64,000 nucleotides of DNA from Porphyromonadaceae bacterium UBA4262 (GTDB taxonomy: Bacteria; Bacteroidota; Bacteroidia; Bacteroidales; Muribaculaceae), in assembly GCA_002396085.1 (NCBI GenBank), contig DGWI01000012.1, positions 78,853 through 142,852 on the forward strand, written 5' to 3'. A program made the position numbers and the translations under genes. The notes below the pieces were generated by a model. The model did no database searches, had not been told where the DNA came from, and saw only the letters and a program-made list of their open reading frames with translations. Shown piece after piece: positions 1 through 9,190 of this stretch. Each line of letters begins with the position of its first letter. Position 1 is the stretch's first letter.

Positions 1-2
1 TG

Positions 3-2084
3 AGTGTAGTCAATCGCATGAAATCGGCTGGCCGTGAGGTGACAGGTGCTATCAACGGTGACTTTTACCGCACGGCACCCAGCGACCAGGTTGGTGTTCC
101 CACCTCAGGCCAGATCACTAATGGCCAAGTATTGATCACGCCTGCTGGTCGAGCCAGTTTTGCCCTTGACGAGAACTACAAGCCTTATATTGACCGCATT
201 GACTTCAAAGGCACTTATACACATAATGGCACGACCACCACAATCGCCAAGTTGAACGACCCCGAGAATTCCGGTGCCAACCGCACCATCCTCTACACCG
301 AGGCATACGGTCCAAGCACTTACACATGCTCCAGCGGCAAACTGGTGCTACTTGCCCCACAGGACGCGCCTTTCAAGTGGCATCACCAGGGCACTGAGCA
401 TTGCGTGGTCGAGCAGGTGGTGGATGCAACAGGTGCAGCCATCCCCATTCCCTCAGGCAAAGCCTACCTGTGGATGCAGGGCGACCATGCCACCAAAGCC
501 GGAGCGATGCAAGTGGGCGACGAGGTTGACATTGCCTTCCATGTGAGCCTGCGCCAGCATCCCGACCAAGACATCGCGTTCAAGGAGATGGTAGGCGGCA
601 GCGATCATCTGATCATGCGCGACGGCGTGTTTCTAGAAGACTGGGCCGAGCGTCATCCACGCACTTGCATCGGCATGAGCGCCGACAGTACACGCCTGTT
701 CTTTGTGGTTATCGATGGACGTTGGGTACAGAGCATGGGGGTCACGCTCAAGGAGGCCGCTGGCATCTTCACCGCGCTCGGAGCCGCGCATGCGGTTAAT
801 CTGGACGGTGGTGGATCGAGTTGCATGGTGGTCAACGACGAGGTGGTCAATCATCCTAGCGACGGCTCGGTGCGAGCTGTGGGCAACGGACTGACGGTCT
901 TTGCCACGTCGCCTGCCGATGACAACATCGGCAGGCTCCACTTCGAGCCTCGCTGCTACAATGTGTCGGTCTCGGCCAATTTGCGCTTCGCCGTCTGGGG
1001 CTATAACCGCTATGGTGTGCTCAAGACTCGCAATATCGACGGTTGCACATTCGCTTGCGATCCACAGGTGGGACACTTCACTGCCGACGGCACATTCATC
1101 GCCTCGGCCACACCAGCCATCGGCAAAATCTATGCTTCACTGGGCGATACGCTCGTCACCGAACAGCAAGTGTGCATTGTCAATGCCACTCACTCGTTGC
1201 GCTGCGACAGCGTGGTCATCGATGACACGCACCCATATCTTATCGAGGTTCTGGGCAGCAGTGGATACAACAACGATCTGGTCGACCCGCACATCATTCA
1301 GTGGACAGTAGATGACCCTAGTGTGTGCCGTATCGATGATTCTTGCACGCTGCAGGCTGTAGCCGATGGGCGAACAACTGTCACAGGTGTGGGCCACAAC
1401 TTCAACGAGACACTTGTGGTGCGCGTCGAGAAGCCCAAGGCTGCCGTAACTACCGTCGAGAACGCACCCATTGATCCCGATACCTGGACGGTGACGCAGA
1501 GCGGTGGCAAGAACCGTGTGGTCACAGCGCTGGACAATGGCATGCGTATCACATTCACTGGAGCCTCGTCGCGAAATCCTTATATCCGACTGAGCAAGCG
1601 CATTCAACTATGGGGACTGCCACAAGCCATCAGGCTGCGCATCTGCCCTGGCGATTTAACGCTAGGACGCATCACATTCTCGACTCAACAGAATGAGGGG
1701 TCACAGATCCTGTCGCACATTGACGAGCCAGTTATCGACGGCGACCAGATGGTCTATACACTGCCCACCAGCGACTGGTGTAACGCTGCCGACCTGGGTA
1801 TCTACCCGCTAGGACTGGTCTACATCAACCTGGCCATGGACTCGCCCATTAGCGGCCAGGACTACACACTCGACATTCCTGGCATTGAGTTGCTCTACGA
1901 TATGCCACAACCCTGGATTCACCCGTGCGATATAGATCACGATGGCCAGGTCGACATCACCGATGTCAATCTGGCCATTAATGCCATGTTGGGCAAGAGT
2001 GACCTCCCTGCCGATGCCACTGGTGATGGTGTGACCGACATCTCAGATGTCAATGCCATCATCAACGTTATGCTCGGCAAATAG
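3..2084 (+). CDS. Secreted phosphodiester glycosidase (NAGPA/DUF2233 family) with dockerin-like tail, 5' truncated by window edge
   Basis: The reading frame is already open at the left edge, so the true start and any signal peptide lie outside the window. The first 300 or so visible residues match the phosphodiester glycosidase (NAGPA) family: an early INGDFY motif and a LDGGGSS motif near base 805, which marks the family's active-site region. Known members remove sugars from phosphodiester linkages; the substrate here is unknown. Residues about 300-630 look like beta-sandwich modules that I cannot name. The last 60 residues hold two dockerin-like calcium loops (DIDHDGQVDITDVN and DATGDGVTDISDVN) and end in MLGK. 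The LRR protein at 36950-38947 has the same ending, so this is probably a family of exported surface proteins. Confidence 0.8.
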   Translation, partial: SVVNRMKSAGREVTGAINGDFYRTAPSDQVGVPTSGQITNGQVLITPAGRASFALDENYKPYIDRIDFKGTYTHNGTTTTIAKLNDPENSGANRTILYTEAYGPSTYTCSSGKLVLLAPQDAPFKWHHQGTEHCVVEQVVDATGAAIPIPSGKAYLWMQGDHATKAGAMQVGDEVDIAFHVSLRQHPDQDIAFKEMVGGSDHLIMRDGVFLEDWAERHPRTCIGMSADSTRLFFVVIDGRWVQSMGVTLKEAAGIFTALGAAHAVNLDGGGSSCMVVNDEVVNHPSDGSVRAVGNGLTVFATSPADDNIGRLHFEPRCYNVSVSANLRFAVWGYNRYGVLKTRNIDGCTFACDPQVGHFTADGTFIASATPAIGKIYASLGDTLVTEQQVCIVNATHSLRCDSVVIDDTHPYLIEVLGSSGYNNDLVDPHIIQWTVDDPSVCRIDDSCTLQAVADGRTTVTGVGHNFNETLVVRVEKPKAAVTTVENAPIDPDTWTVTQSGGKNRVVTALDNGMRITFTGASSRNPYIRLSKRIQLWGLPQAIRLRICPGDLTLGRITFSTQQNEGSQILSHIDEPVIDGDQMVYTLPTSDWCNAADLGIYPLGLVYINLAMDSPISGQDYTLDIPGIELLYDMPQPWIHPCDIDHDGQVDITDVNLAINAMLGKSDLPADATGDGVTDISDVNAIINVMLGK

Positions 2085-2090
2085 TTTTTC

Positions 2091-2111
2091 TGTCTTTAGC
2101 TTTTAAAGACA
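2091..2111. terminator. Hairpin between convergent genes
   Basis: An 8-bp perfect stem (TGTCTTTA / TAAAGACA) with a GCTTT loop lies just after the glycosidase stop and before the end of the oppositely transcribed ATPase gene. It could serve both genes. There is no long U tract, so this is a probable but weak terminator. Confidence 0.45.
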
Positions 2112-2120
2112 ACAAGAGGG

Positions 2121-3686
2121 CTACTGGAGCATGAAGCACTGCTTGATGGCGGTGCGGATGTCCTGAGCATAGCGGTTGTTGCTCTTTAGGATGTTGAGGA
2201 TGGTCTTGATGTAGTCGTCCTTCTTGTTCAGTCCGCACAGGGCAGCGACGTTGCTGTCGCCCAATATCTGCTTCTGATTGAAGACGCGCAGCACACCGTG
2301 GTAGTCGCCCTGCTGATGCAGCGCATGGAACTCGCGGCAGAAGTCTTCATACATGCTGCGGGGGTCAATCTCGTTGACGAGGTCAATCATGTGCTCCTCC
2401 AGGGCATTGATGTTGCGGAACTTCATGTCGATGCGCACCTCGACCTGGTGCTTGACGCGGTGGCGCACGTGCTGCAAGGCCTGCTGCCTGATCTCGTGGT
2501 CAAACATCTGCAGAACCGAGCGTTTGACCTTGGCAAAGACATCGCTGTCGTTGCGGCGACGGTAGCGCGCCACGGCACGCACCACACCCTCGAGCATGAG
2601 GATGTTCTCAATCTCGGCCACATCGGGCACGAGGATGTTCTTCTTGCGCAGATAGGCAACCTCCTCCTCGCTGCGGCGGTCGCGGTCAACGATGCCCATG
2701 CTGTCGAGATGGTGGAAGGCCTTGAGGTCGTTGAACGAACGGACGCTCTCAATGACCTTGTCGCAACTGCCCAGAGGCTTGACGGTATACTCGGGGAATA
2801 TGAGCGGATACAACTTGGAGTCAATGCTGTGAGTGTCGTCGCCCTCGACAAAGAGGACAGGCTTGCGACTGCCCAAGATGTCGTAGTAGAGCGCATCACT
2901 CAGATGGTTGCTCGACTGCATCACCTCGTAGTCCCACGCCACCTGTTCGGGGTCGAACGCCTTGACCCAGATGCACTGGTTGTCGGTTCGGCTCGAGGCG
3001 AAATCAACATCGTGGGTGTTGTAGATGAAGGTGCAGTCGGGGCGCATCTCCTCGATGACGTTCCACAGCGTCTGCATGATGCTGTGGTGAATGAACGTCT
3101 CGGGGTCATCGACGATAATCATGGCATCGGGCATGGCATAGAGCACCGCGCCGATGTGATAGAGCACGGCCTTCTCGCCGTCGCTCAACCGCAATGACGA
3201 ATACTTGTCGTCATGCCCCTCGGTGGTGAACATGAGTTTGCCGTTCTCGCGCAGCACCTTGTTCTTGGGGAACACCGACTGCCACATCTTCACTACCTTG
3301 TCGAGCCGCGTCTTGGGGAACTCCATCTCCTCGTCCATGAGGCGATGGGCTTTGTAATTCATCAAGTCACGAAACTCGTCGACAAGCATGATGTAGGTGA
3401 GTTTGTCAAACTCCGTGTCGGCCGAGTTCTTCACATGATGTGATGCCTCGTTCATGCGATTGAACATCGCATCAATCGAGCCTGGCAGAGGTTGCTCGTT
3501 GTTCTGGATGGGGAACAACGCCTTCAAGGCCGAGATACGGTAGGCCTTGTCGCCGCACTCGCTGATGAGTTGGTTGCAGAACCGCGACTTGCCCGAGCCG
3601 TTGGCGCCAATGATGGTGATTTGCCGCGTGTCACGCAGGATGCTCGCCTGCTTTCCGTCTATGCGTTTGGGTAGTAGTAAGTCCAT
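2121..3686 (-). CDS. ABC/AAA15-like ATPase fused to DUF4435 (TOPRIM-like) domain; possible single-gene PARIS-type defence protein
   Basis: A 521-residue protein. The N-terminal half is an ABC-type ATPase: Walker A GANGSGKS at 27-34, signature LSDGE at 167-171, Walker B IIVDDPE around 190-196 and a THD switch histidine near 225. From about 275 the protein switches to a DUF4435-like domain with TOPRIM-style acidic residues: VEGDD (E281), GIVDRD (D334, D336) and EIENILML (357-364). In PARIS anti-phage systems the ATPase AriA and the DUF4435 effector AriB are separate or fused; this gene has the fused order. It has no defence neighbours and follows the SPOR and phosphodiesterase genes at short spacing (44 bp), so a housekeeping role such as an OLD-like nuclease remains possible. 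The domain assignment is firm and the defence role is inference. Confidence 0.75.
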   Translation of the reverse strand: MDLLLPKRIDGKQASILRDTRQITIIGANGSGKSRFCNQLISECGDKAYRISALKALFPIQNNEQPLPGSIDAMFNRMNEASHHVKNSADTEFDKLTYIMLVDEFRDLMNYKAHRLMDEEMEFPKTRLDKVVKMWQSVFPKNKVLRENGKLMFTTEGHDDKYSSLRLSDGEKAVLYHIGAVLYAMPDAMIIVDDPETFIHHSIMQTLWNVIEEMRPDCTFIYNTHDVDFASSRTDNQCIWVKAFDPEQVAWDYEVMQSSNHLSDALYYDILGSRKPVLFVEGDDTHSIDSKLYPLIFPEYTVKPLGSCDKVIESVRSFNDLKAFHHLDSMGIVDRDRRSEEEVAYLRKKNILVPDVAEIENILMLEGVVRAVARYRRRNDSDVFAKVKRSVLQMFDHEIRQQALQHVRHRVKHQVEVRIDMKFRNINALEEHMIDLVNEIDPRSMYEDFCREFHALHQQGDYHGVLRVFNQKQILGDSNVAALCGLNKKDDYIKTILNILKSNNRYAQDIRTAIKQCFMLQ

Positions 3687-3730
3687 TTTAGTTAATGCAC
3701 AATTCCAGTGGTGAATAATACTAAATTGAA

Positions 3731-4222
3731 TTACAGTTTCTCAAGAATCCAGGGGATGGGCTCCAGCACTTGCATCTTCATGTGGGAGTCCAGCGACTTG
3801 ATGAAGGCCGCAGCAACATCCTTCTGGTCGAAGCCCTTGACCACGACATAGTACTTGCGCTCGCGGCCACCGAACAGGATGTAACTGGGAAAACCTTCCT
3901 CCTTGCGCAACCGGTCGCGCATGGTCTGGGCATTGAACTGCTGCTTGAAGCTAGCCACCACCACGTTGAACCGCTTGGCCATCGATGCGCTGTCGAGGTT
4001 GACATTGGCATACATGCGCAACAGTCTCACCGAGTCGCCATTGACGACCTCGGTGTACTTGCGCGCCTCGGCCTGAATCTTGTCGAGCATCTCCTGGCCG
4101 ATGCCCTCTTGATGCTTCTGCATCGCCTTGTCGTAGGCAGCCTTGTAATTAGCCTCGTTGCTGTGGCAACTGGTCATCACTGCAACCAGTGCCACTAATA
4201 ATATTGTAAAATAATGTTTCAT
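3731..4222 (-). CDS. SPOR-domain lipoprotein
   Basis: A 163-residue protein. I start it at the ATG at 4222 because it opens a clean lipoprotein signal (MKHYFTILLVALVAVMTSC, lipid cysteine C19); the longer open frame runs into the upstream gene. Residues about 85-163 resemble a SPOR domain, with the FNVVVASFKQQFNA start and a YYVVVKGFD strand. SPOR domains bind denuded peptidoglycan glycan strands, often at the division site, so the protein is probably anchored in the envelope. It lies 22 bp after the phosphodiesterase gene and 44 bp before the ATPase gene, all on the same strand, so the three may be one transcript. Confidence 0.8.
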   Translation of the reverse strand: MKHYFTILLVALVAVMTSCHSNEANYKAAYDKAMQKHQEGIGQEMLDKIQAEARKYTEVVNGDSVRLLRMYANVNLDSASMAKRFNVVVASFKQQFNAQTMRDRLRKEEGFPSYILFGGRERKYYVVVKGFDQKDVAAAFIKSLDSHMKMQVLEPIPWILEKL

Positions 4223-4244
4223 CGATCTAGTTTTAATATCAGCC

Positions 4245-4760
4245 TTACGTTCTTTTATCCAGCATCGAGTCGTCGAGTTCGATAACTTGAGCATGGGTGA
4301 CGTTGCCGCCCTCGAGCGTGAGAGTGACGAGCGTGCGCACTCGTTGCCAGCCCTGCCGGCCGGCCGCACCGGGATTGATGACTAGCACGCCCAGCGAGCG
4401 GTCGGGAATGACCTTGAGAATGTGACTGTGACCGCACACAAACACCTTGGGCTGCGATAACTGCAACCGCGACTTGATGCCCGGAGCATAGCGCCCCGGA
4501 TAACCGCCAATGTGGGTCATCACCACCTTGACACCCTCGGTCTCAAAGATTTCCATCTCCTTGAAACGGCGGCGCAGTGTCTGTCCATCGGCATTGCCCC
4601 AGACGGCGCGAAACACCGGTGCCACCTGCTCCAGGCGGTCGGCAATGTCGTCGTTGCCGATGTCGCCCGCATGCCAAATCTCGTCACAATCGGCAAAGTA
4701 CTGGGCAAACCGATCGTCCCAATAACTGTGTGTATCGCTGATGATGCCTATCTTCTTCAT
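4245..4760 (-). CDS. YfcE/MJ0936-family metallophosphoesterase
   Basis: A 171-residue protein, started at the ATG at 4760 (MKKIGIISDTHSYWD) because the family begins directly with the first metal motif. The di-metal phosphoesterase motifs are present in order: SDTH near residue 9, HAGDIGND, GNADG, a THIGG histidine and a C-terminal GHSHI. Known relatives hydrolyse phosphodiesters with Mn2+ and are cytoplasmic. The physiological substrate is not predictable. It is the first gene of a likely three-gene run continuing with the SPOR lipoprotein and the ATPase. The 22-bp gap downstream supports co-transcription. Confidence 0.88.
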   Translation of the reverse strand: MKKIGIISDTHSYWDDRFAQYFADCDEIWHAGDIGNDDIADRLEQVAPVFRAVWGNADGQTLRRRFKEMEIFETEGVKVVMTHIGGYPGRYAPGIKSRLQLSQPKVFVCGHSHILKVIPDRSLGVLVINPGAAGRQGWQRVRTLVTLTLEGGNVTHAQVIELDDSMLDKRT

Positions 4761-4969
4761 GCTAGTCTCAAAGAGTCCATCTATTATTACGATGTAACCT
4801 GTTAGAATATTGCAAAGATAGTGCATTTAATTGATACTAAATCACGAAATAGAGCAAAAAATTTTTGACACGCTTTGTTGAAGCATGCAGATTGAAGATT
4901 TCTAGGTCTCTATAGGAACATAAACACAAATGAAATGGCAACTGTATTCACTCCAGACTCTGCCATGAT

Positions 4970-5008
4970 ATAGCAACCGGGACGCGAAGTGCGCATCCCG
5001 GTTGCTAT
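4970..5008 (-). terminator. Terminator hairpin after porW
   Basis: A 12-bp perfect stem (ATAGCAACCGGG with CCCGGTTGCTAT) lies six bases downstream of the porW stop on the minus strand. The loop is GC-rich and there is no marked U tract. Position and strength make it the likely end of the porW transcript. Confidence 0.7.
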
Positions 5009-5014
5009 TTACTA

Positions 5015-8000
5015 TCAGGGTTTGTCTGTGGCTGGCTTCTGTGGATCATCTTTCACAGGCGGCTTGTCGCTGACAGGCTGTTCTTTATTGTCACCAGCAG
5101 GCTTGTCGCTGACAGGCTGTTCTTTATTGTCGCTAGCAGGCGATGGATTGGAACTTGTACCGGACGACTTGCCCTTGGTATTGTCGGTCTTGCTGCGGTT
5201 GCGGGCCGACCTGGTGGTGCCGCTGTCTTTGTCGGCACTGGCCTTGTTGCCACTGCTCTTGCTGGCCTTGCGCTCAGCCGCCTTCTGCTTGCGTTCCTGC
5301 TCGCGCTGTTTCTGGCGTTCCTTGCGCTCTTTCTCGCGTTCTTTGCGTTCCTGCTCGCGCTGCTTGGCCTGTTCCTTGCGCTTGGCCTCGCGCTCCTTCA
5401 TGCGCTGCTTGCGCTCCTCGGCCTTCTGCTTGCGCTCTTGCTCACGGGCTTTCATGCGCTCCTTGCGCGCTTTCTCAGCCTGCTTTTTGGCTTCCTCGCG
5501 CTCTTTCTTCTTGTCCTTGATCGCCTGCTCCTTGGCCTTCTGCAGAGCCTCGATGGAGTCTTCCTTGGCTTCGCGTGCGCTATTATAGAGTTTCTCTCGG
5601 TTCTCCTCAGCACGCATGATTGAGTCTTGGCGCATGCGTTCGGCCTTCTTCTCGGCTTTCTCGCGCTCCTTCTCGGCCTTGCGCAGGGCTTTCTCGCGTT
5701 CTTTCTCCTCCTTTTCGAGTTGCTTTGCACGCTCCTTCTCAGCCTTGTCGAGAGCCTTCAAGCGCTCGCGCTCGGCTTTCTCCTGTGCCTTCTTGTCGGC
5801 CTTTGAATCGCCAGTGGTGACAGGCGTAGTTTGCCCACGTTTGTCGCGCACACTGCGGCGGTTGTCGGTGGCAGTCTCGGTCACTGCGTCGGAGGTCTTG
5901 GATGTATCAGTCTTTTCGGTGACTTCTGACTTCTGAGCCCGCTTGGACTTGGATTGTTGCTTCTTCTCCTGCTCGGCCTTCTCTTGTTCGGCTTTCTGCT
6001 GGCGTTCGCGGTCTTCTTGCAACTGCCGGTCAAGTTCGGCGGCGCGCTTGAGTTGTTCCTGACGATCGAGACGCAGCATCTCTTGACGCTCCTTCTTTTC
6101 TCTCTCTTCGCGTTCCTTCTTTTCCTGCTCGAGTTGGGCTTGACGCGCTTTCTCTTCTTTCTCCAGTTGAGCCTTGCGTTCCTTCTCGGCCTGTGCGGCA
6201 GCCAATTGGGCGCTGTCGAGGGGCTGAGTGAGATTCATCTGAAGCGAATCGGCCTTTTGGGCGGCATTCAGTTTGAGCGAGTCGGTGGATTGGGCGACTT
6301 GCAGCGAGTCGGCCTTCAAGTCCTTTTCGATCTTGAGTGAGTCAGTCTTGATATTCTTATCCACTTGAGCCGAATCGACGGGCTGCTTAGTGCCGCCCTT
6401 CTTGATCTTCTCGGCCTTCTCCTCTTCCTTCTCTTGCAAGTAGTTAAAGTAGTCCTCAAACGAGCGGCCCTCGGTGAGCAGCAGTTGGAAGTTGCCCTCA
6501 CTGATGATGACGGGATGCACCTGCGGCGGCAGGACCAGAGATGTGTCTTGCTCAAAGACGGTGCGATAGTGAGCCACTTCGTTAAAGTCCTTGAATCCCT
6601 TGACCACCAGCAGACCCAGCCGGCCAAAGTTCATCTGCTCCAGGTCATAGTCCTTGACCACGAACGTGTTGAAGTTGTGCCGCGCCACCTCATAGAGCAG
6701 CAATCGCGAACTCACCGAATCGGTGGGATAGAGCAGGATGAACACCTGCGGCTTGTCGTTGTCCTCCTTGAACGGCGTGAACTTCTTCTCGAGCGACTCG
6801 GGGGTGGTGTCGTTGCTCAGACGCGTGCTCCACAGCATGCCGCGGGCATTGCTGCCGCCGCCCTCCAGTTTGCGTCCGGCATTCAGTTGCTTGACGATGC
6901 CGCTTGCCACGGGGGTGATGTCGGTCTCGGGATAGCGCTGCAACATGTCCTTGAGCGTCTCCTTGAACTTGTCGTAGTTGCGCTGGGTGACATAGGACAA
7001 TGCATCGATAAACATGAACTTGGGCATGATGGTCGACAAGGGATACTTGCGCATCATCTCGGCATAGGCCTCATGCACCGCCTCATTGTTGTTGTTGAGG
7101 TAGTTGGCATAGGCTTCCGCGTACATCCGCTCCTGGTCGCGGTTCATGTTCTTGAGGTTCTCGATGTAGTTGGGATCCTTGAGTGCCTTGCCCTCCTTCG
7201 AGTCGGCAAAGTCGGTGAGAATCATGTCGCGATAGATAGCGGCACGGTTGACCGACCCCTCGCGCATGTACATCAGGTACATGTTATAGTAGACATCGAG
7301 GCGATAGGTGTTGTCGGGATAGTCGGTGAGCAGACGGTTGAACTCGTTGGCCGCGGCGTCATAGTCCTCGAGTTTGTCCTTGAGGATGACACCCATGTTG
7401 TACAGTCCCTCCTGAATGATATCGTGAGCGGCCTGGATCTGTTCTTCGGTCTTGGGAATCTGCTTGAGATAGTACTCCTCGTAGTGCGGATCTTCGGCGC
7501 GCTTCAGAGCCTCCTTGTCGACGGTAGTTGAGTCGGTCGTGAGCGAGTCGGCCATCGCGTTGAGCGTCGAGTCGTTCAATTCCACGCTCTGCTCATCGCC
7601 GAACGACAGCACGGTCTTGTTGCGGCGGCGCCAGTTGTCCTCAAGTTTGCGGTTGCCCCACAGTTGCTGGAACTGCGTCTTGCCGGCATTCTTGGTGGTG
7701 GTGTTGTAGAAGTACCACGACTTGTCGGTGTTCATCTGGAACTGCTGTGGGGCGTTCTTGCCTTGCGGAGTCGTGCTACCCTTGGCGGCCTGGTTGGCGA
7801 GATAGTTCTCGCGGTCGGCGTTCTCTTTCTCCTCTTTCTCCTTCTTCTTGAGTTCGTCGATGATCTTCTTGATGACGGCCTTGACCTCCTCGTCGCTCAT
7901 CTTGGACAAGCGCAGCAGCGAGTCTTGCAAGGTTACGTTCTGGGCATAGACGGCCAGCTCGTCGAGCACGTCGCTGCGCTGCTTCAGTGCCTTGTAGTTG

Positions 8001-9190
8001 GGGTACTCCTCGCTCAGTTGCGGTATGGCCTCGGCATAGCACGGCTGAGCCTTGTCATACTTGTGCTGGGCAAAGTAGATGCCACCTAGGGTCAACTGAC
8101 TGATGGCCTTGTCGATGCCGTTGCGCGTGCTCTTCTCGGCGGCCAGTATGTAGTTCTCTACAGCCTTGGCGGTGTCCTGACGCGTGAGGTAGAGGTTGCC
8201 GATGGCATAGTATATCTGATCAAGGTACTCCTTGTTGCGGTCGTAGCGAGTCATGTGCTTGAGCGCACGAACCTCGCCTGCGATGTCATAGCCCTGATAG
8301 ACAGCACTCTGCTTGATGCGGGCATTGAACTTGGTGCGGTAGTTCGAGCTATTGCTGCTGCCGGCACGCTTGTAGGCCTCATAGGCGAGATCTTTCTGGT
8401 CCAACTCTTCATAGAGCTGCCCCAGCAAGAAATTTTGTCGCACCTTCTGGCTACCTTTGGCACCCTTCACAGCCTGTGCCAGATAGGGTACAGCCTCCTC
8501 GGCGAGGTGCTCCTTGATGTAGTAGTCGGCAAAGGCCAGATTGGCCAGCGAGCGCACACGCTTGTTGTTTATCTTGTCCAGATGCACGTGGGCCAACACG
8601 TTGTCGGCCTCCGATGTCCAGCCCATGGCACAGTAACTCAACGCCTCCCACACCTTGGCCTCCTCGACCAGATCGGGTTTCCAACTGAAGTGGCGGCTGA
8701 TGTAGCGGAAGGTGGCAGACGCATTGAGGAAGTCACCCTTCATGTACTGCGCCAGTGCCAGGGTGTACCAGCAGTTGTGCATGAATGGGTTGTACTCCTC
8801 GCGAGCCATCCATGCCTTGTACTTCGGGTCGCTCGACTTGCCCGGCTTCTTTTTGGGCTTCTTCTTGATCGAATGCAGGGCGATAGCCTTCTGCATCTTT
8901 TCGATAGTGCGGTCAAAACTGCCGGTAGGCTGCGGGGCCTTGGGATTGGCGCGAGCCTCGGCAGGGTGGACAAACAGACGCTGTGAGTAGTCGTCCTCAT
9001 AGTTGTCAAGCATCTCCTTGAGTTGCTCGTCATAGTTGGTCTTACCGTGATAATACACGTTGTAGCGCGTGTTCAGCGACTGCCAAAAACGCGACCCGGC
9101 CGTGTTCTTCTTGGTGCTGCAAGCGCCAACAAACACTGCCAGTGCCACCACGAGCACAAGCCCACACAGATGTCTGATATGTCGGTTCAT
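5015..9190 (-). CDS. porW: Type IX secretion system periplasmic lipoprotein PorW/SprE with extended charged tail
   Basis: A 1391-residue protein. The N-terminus is a lipoprotein signal with cysteine at C24, followed by STKKNT, then TRYNVYYHGKTNYDEQ and YEDDYS, a pattern I associate with PorW/SprE. Tetratricopeptide-like helices fill roughly residues 110-700. PorW/SprE is a TPR lipoprotein needed for T9SS secretion and, in gliding flavobacteria, motility; here it would support export of the CTD-tailed proteins in this window. From about residue 915 the protein becomes a 475-residue low-complexity tail rich in Lys, Glu and Arg (KAEKEREK-type heptads, likely coiled coil), ending in repeats of NKEQPVSDKP. 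That tail is unusually long for the family. The gene stands alone, with its own terminator at 4970-5008. Confidence 0.85.
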   Translation of the reverse strand: MNRHIRHLCGLVLVVALAVFVGACSTKKNTAGSRFWQSLNTRYNVYYHGKTNYDEQLKEMLDNYEDDYSQRLFVHPAEARANPKAPQPTGSFDRTIEKMQKAIALHSIKKKPKKKPGKSSDPKYKAWMAREEYNPFMHNCWYTLALAQYMKGDFLNASATFRYISRHFSWKPDLVEEAKVWEALSYCAMGWTSEADNVLAHVHLDKINNKRVRSLANLAFADYYIKEHLAEEAVPYLAQAVKGAKGSQKVRQNFLLGQLYEELDQKDLAYEAYKRAGSSNSSNYRTKFNARIKQSAVYQGYDIAGEVRALKHMTRYDRNKEYLDQIYYAIGNLYLTRQDTAKAVENYILAAEKSTRNGIDKAISQLTLGGIYFAQHKYDKAQPCYAEAIPQLSEEYPNYKALKQRSDVLDELAVYAQNVTLQDSLLRLSKMSDEEVKAVIKKIIDELKKKEKEEKENADRENYLANQAAKGSTTPQGKNAPQQFQMNTDKSWYFYNTTTKNAGKTQFQQLWGNRKLEDNWRRRNKTVLSFGDEQSVELNDSTLNAMADSLTTDSTTVDKEALKRAEDPHYEEYYLKQIPKTEEQIQAAHDIIQEGLYNMGVILKDKLEDYDAAANEFNRLLTDYPDNTYRLDVYYNMYLMYMREGSVNRAAIYRDMILTDFADSKEGKALKDPNYIENLKNMNRDQERMYAEAYANYLNNNNEAVHEAYAEMMRKYPLSTIMPKFMFIDALSYVTQRNYDKFKETLKDMLQRYPETDITPVASGIVKQLNAGRKLEGGGSNARGMLWSTRLSNDTTPESLEKKFTPFKEDNDKPQVFILLYPTDSVSSRLLLYEVARHNFNTFVVKDYDLEQMNFGRLGLLVVKGFKDFNEVAHYRTVFEQDTSLVLPPQVHPVIISEGNFQLLLTEGRSFEDYFNYLQEKEEEKAEKIKKGGTKQPVDSAQVDKNIKTDSLKIEKDLKADSLQVAQSTDSLKLNAAQKADSLQMNLTQPLDSAQLAAAQAEKERKAQLEKEEKARQAQLEQEKKEREEREKKERQEMLRLDRQEQLKRAAELDRQLQEDRERQQKAEQEKAEQEKKQQSKSKRAQKSEVTEKTDTSKTSDAVTETATDNRRSVRDKRGQTTPVTTGDSKADKKAQEKAERERLKALDKAEKERAKQLEKEEKEREKALRKAEKEREKAEKKAERMRQDSIMRAEENREKLYNSAREAKEDSIEALQKAKEQAIKDKKKEREEAKKQAEKARKERMKAREQERKQKAEERKQRMKEREAKRKEQAKQREQERKEREKERKERQKQREQERKQKAAERKASKSSGNKASADKDSGTTRSARNRSKTDNTKGKSSGTSSNPSPASDNKEQPVSDKPAGDNKEQPVSDKPPVKDDPQKPATDKP

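Noticed and set aside
2298..3197. 300-residue antisense frame opposite the ATPase gene
   Set aside because: It mirrors the codon bias of the real gene; the minus-strand protein has clear ATPase motifs and the antisense product has none.
6365..7531. 388-residue antisense frame opposite porW
   Set aside because: It is an antisense by-product of a codon-biased gene; leucine-rich low-complexity product without domain features.
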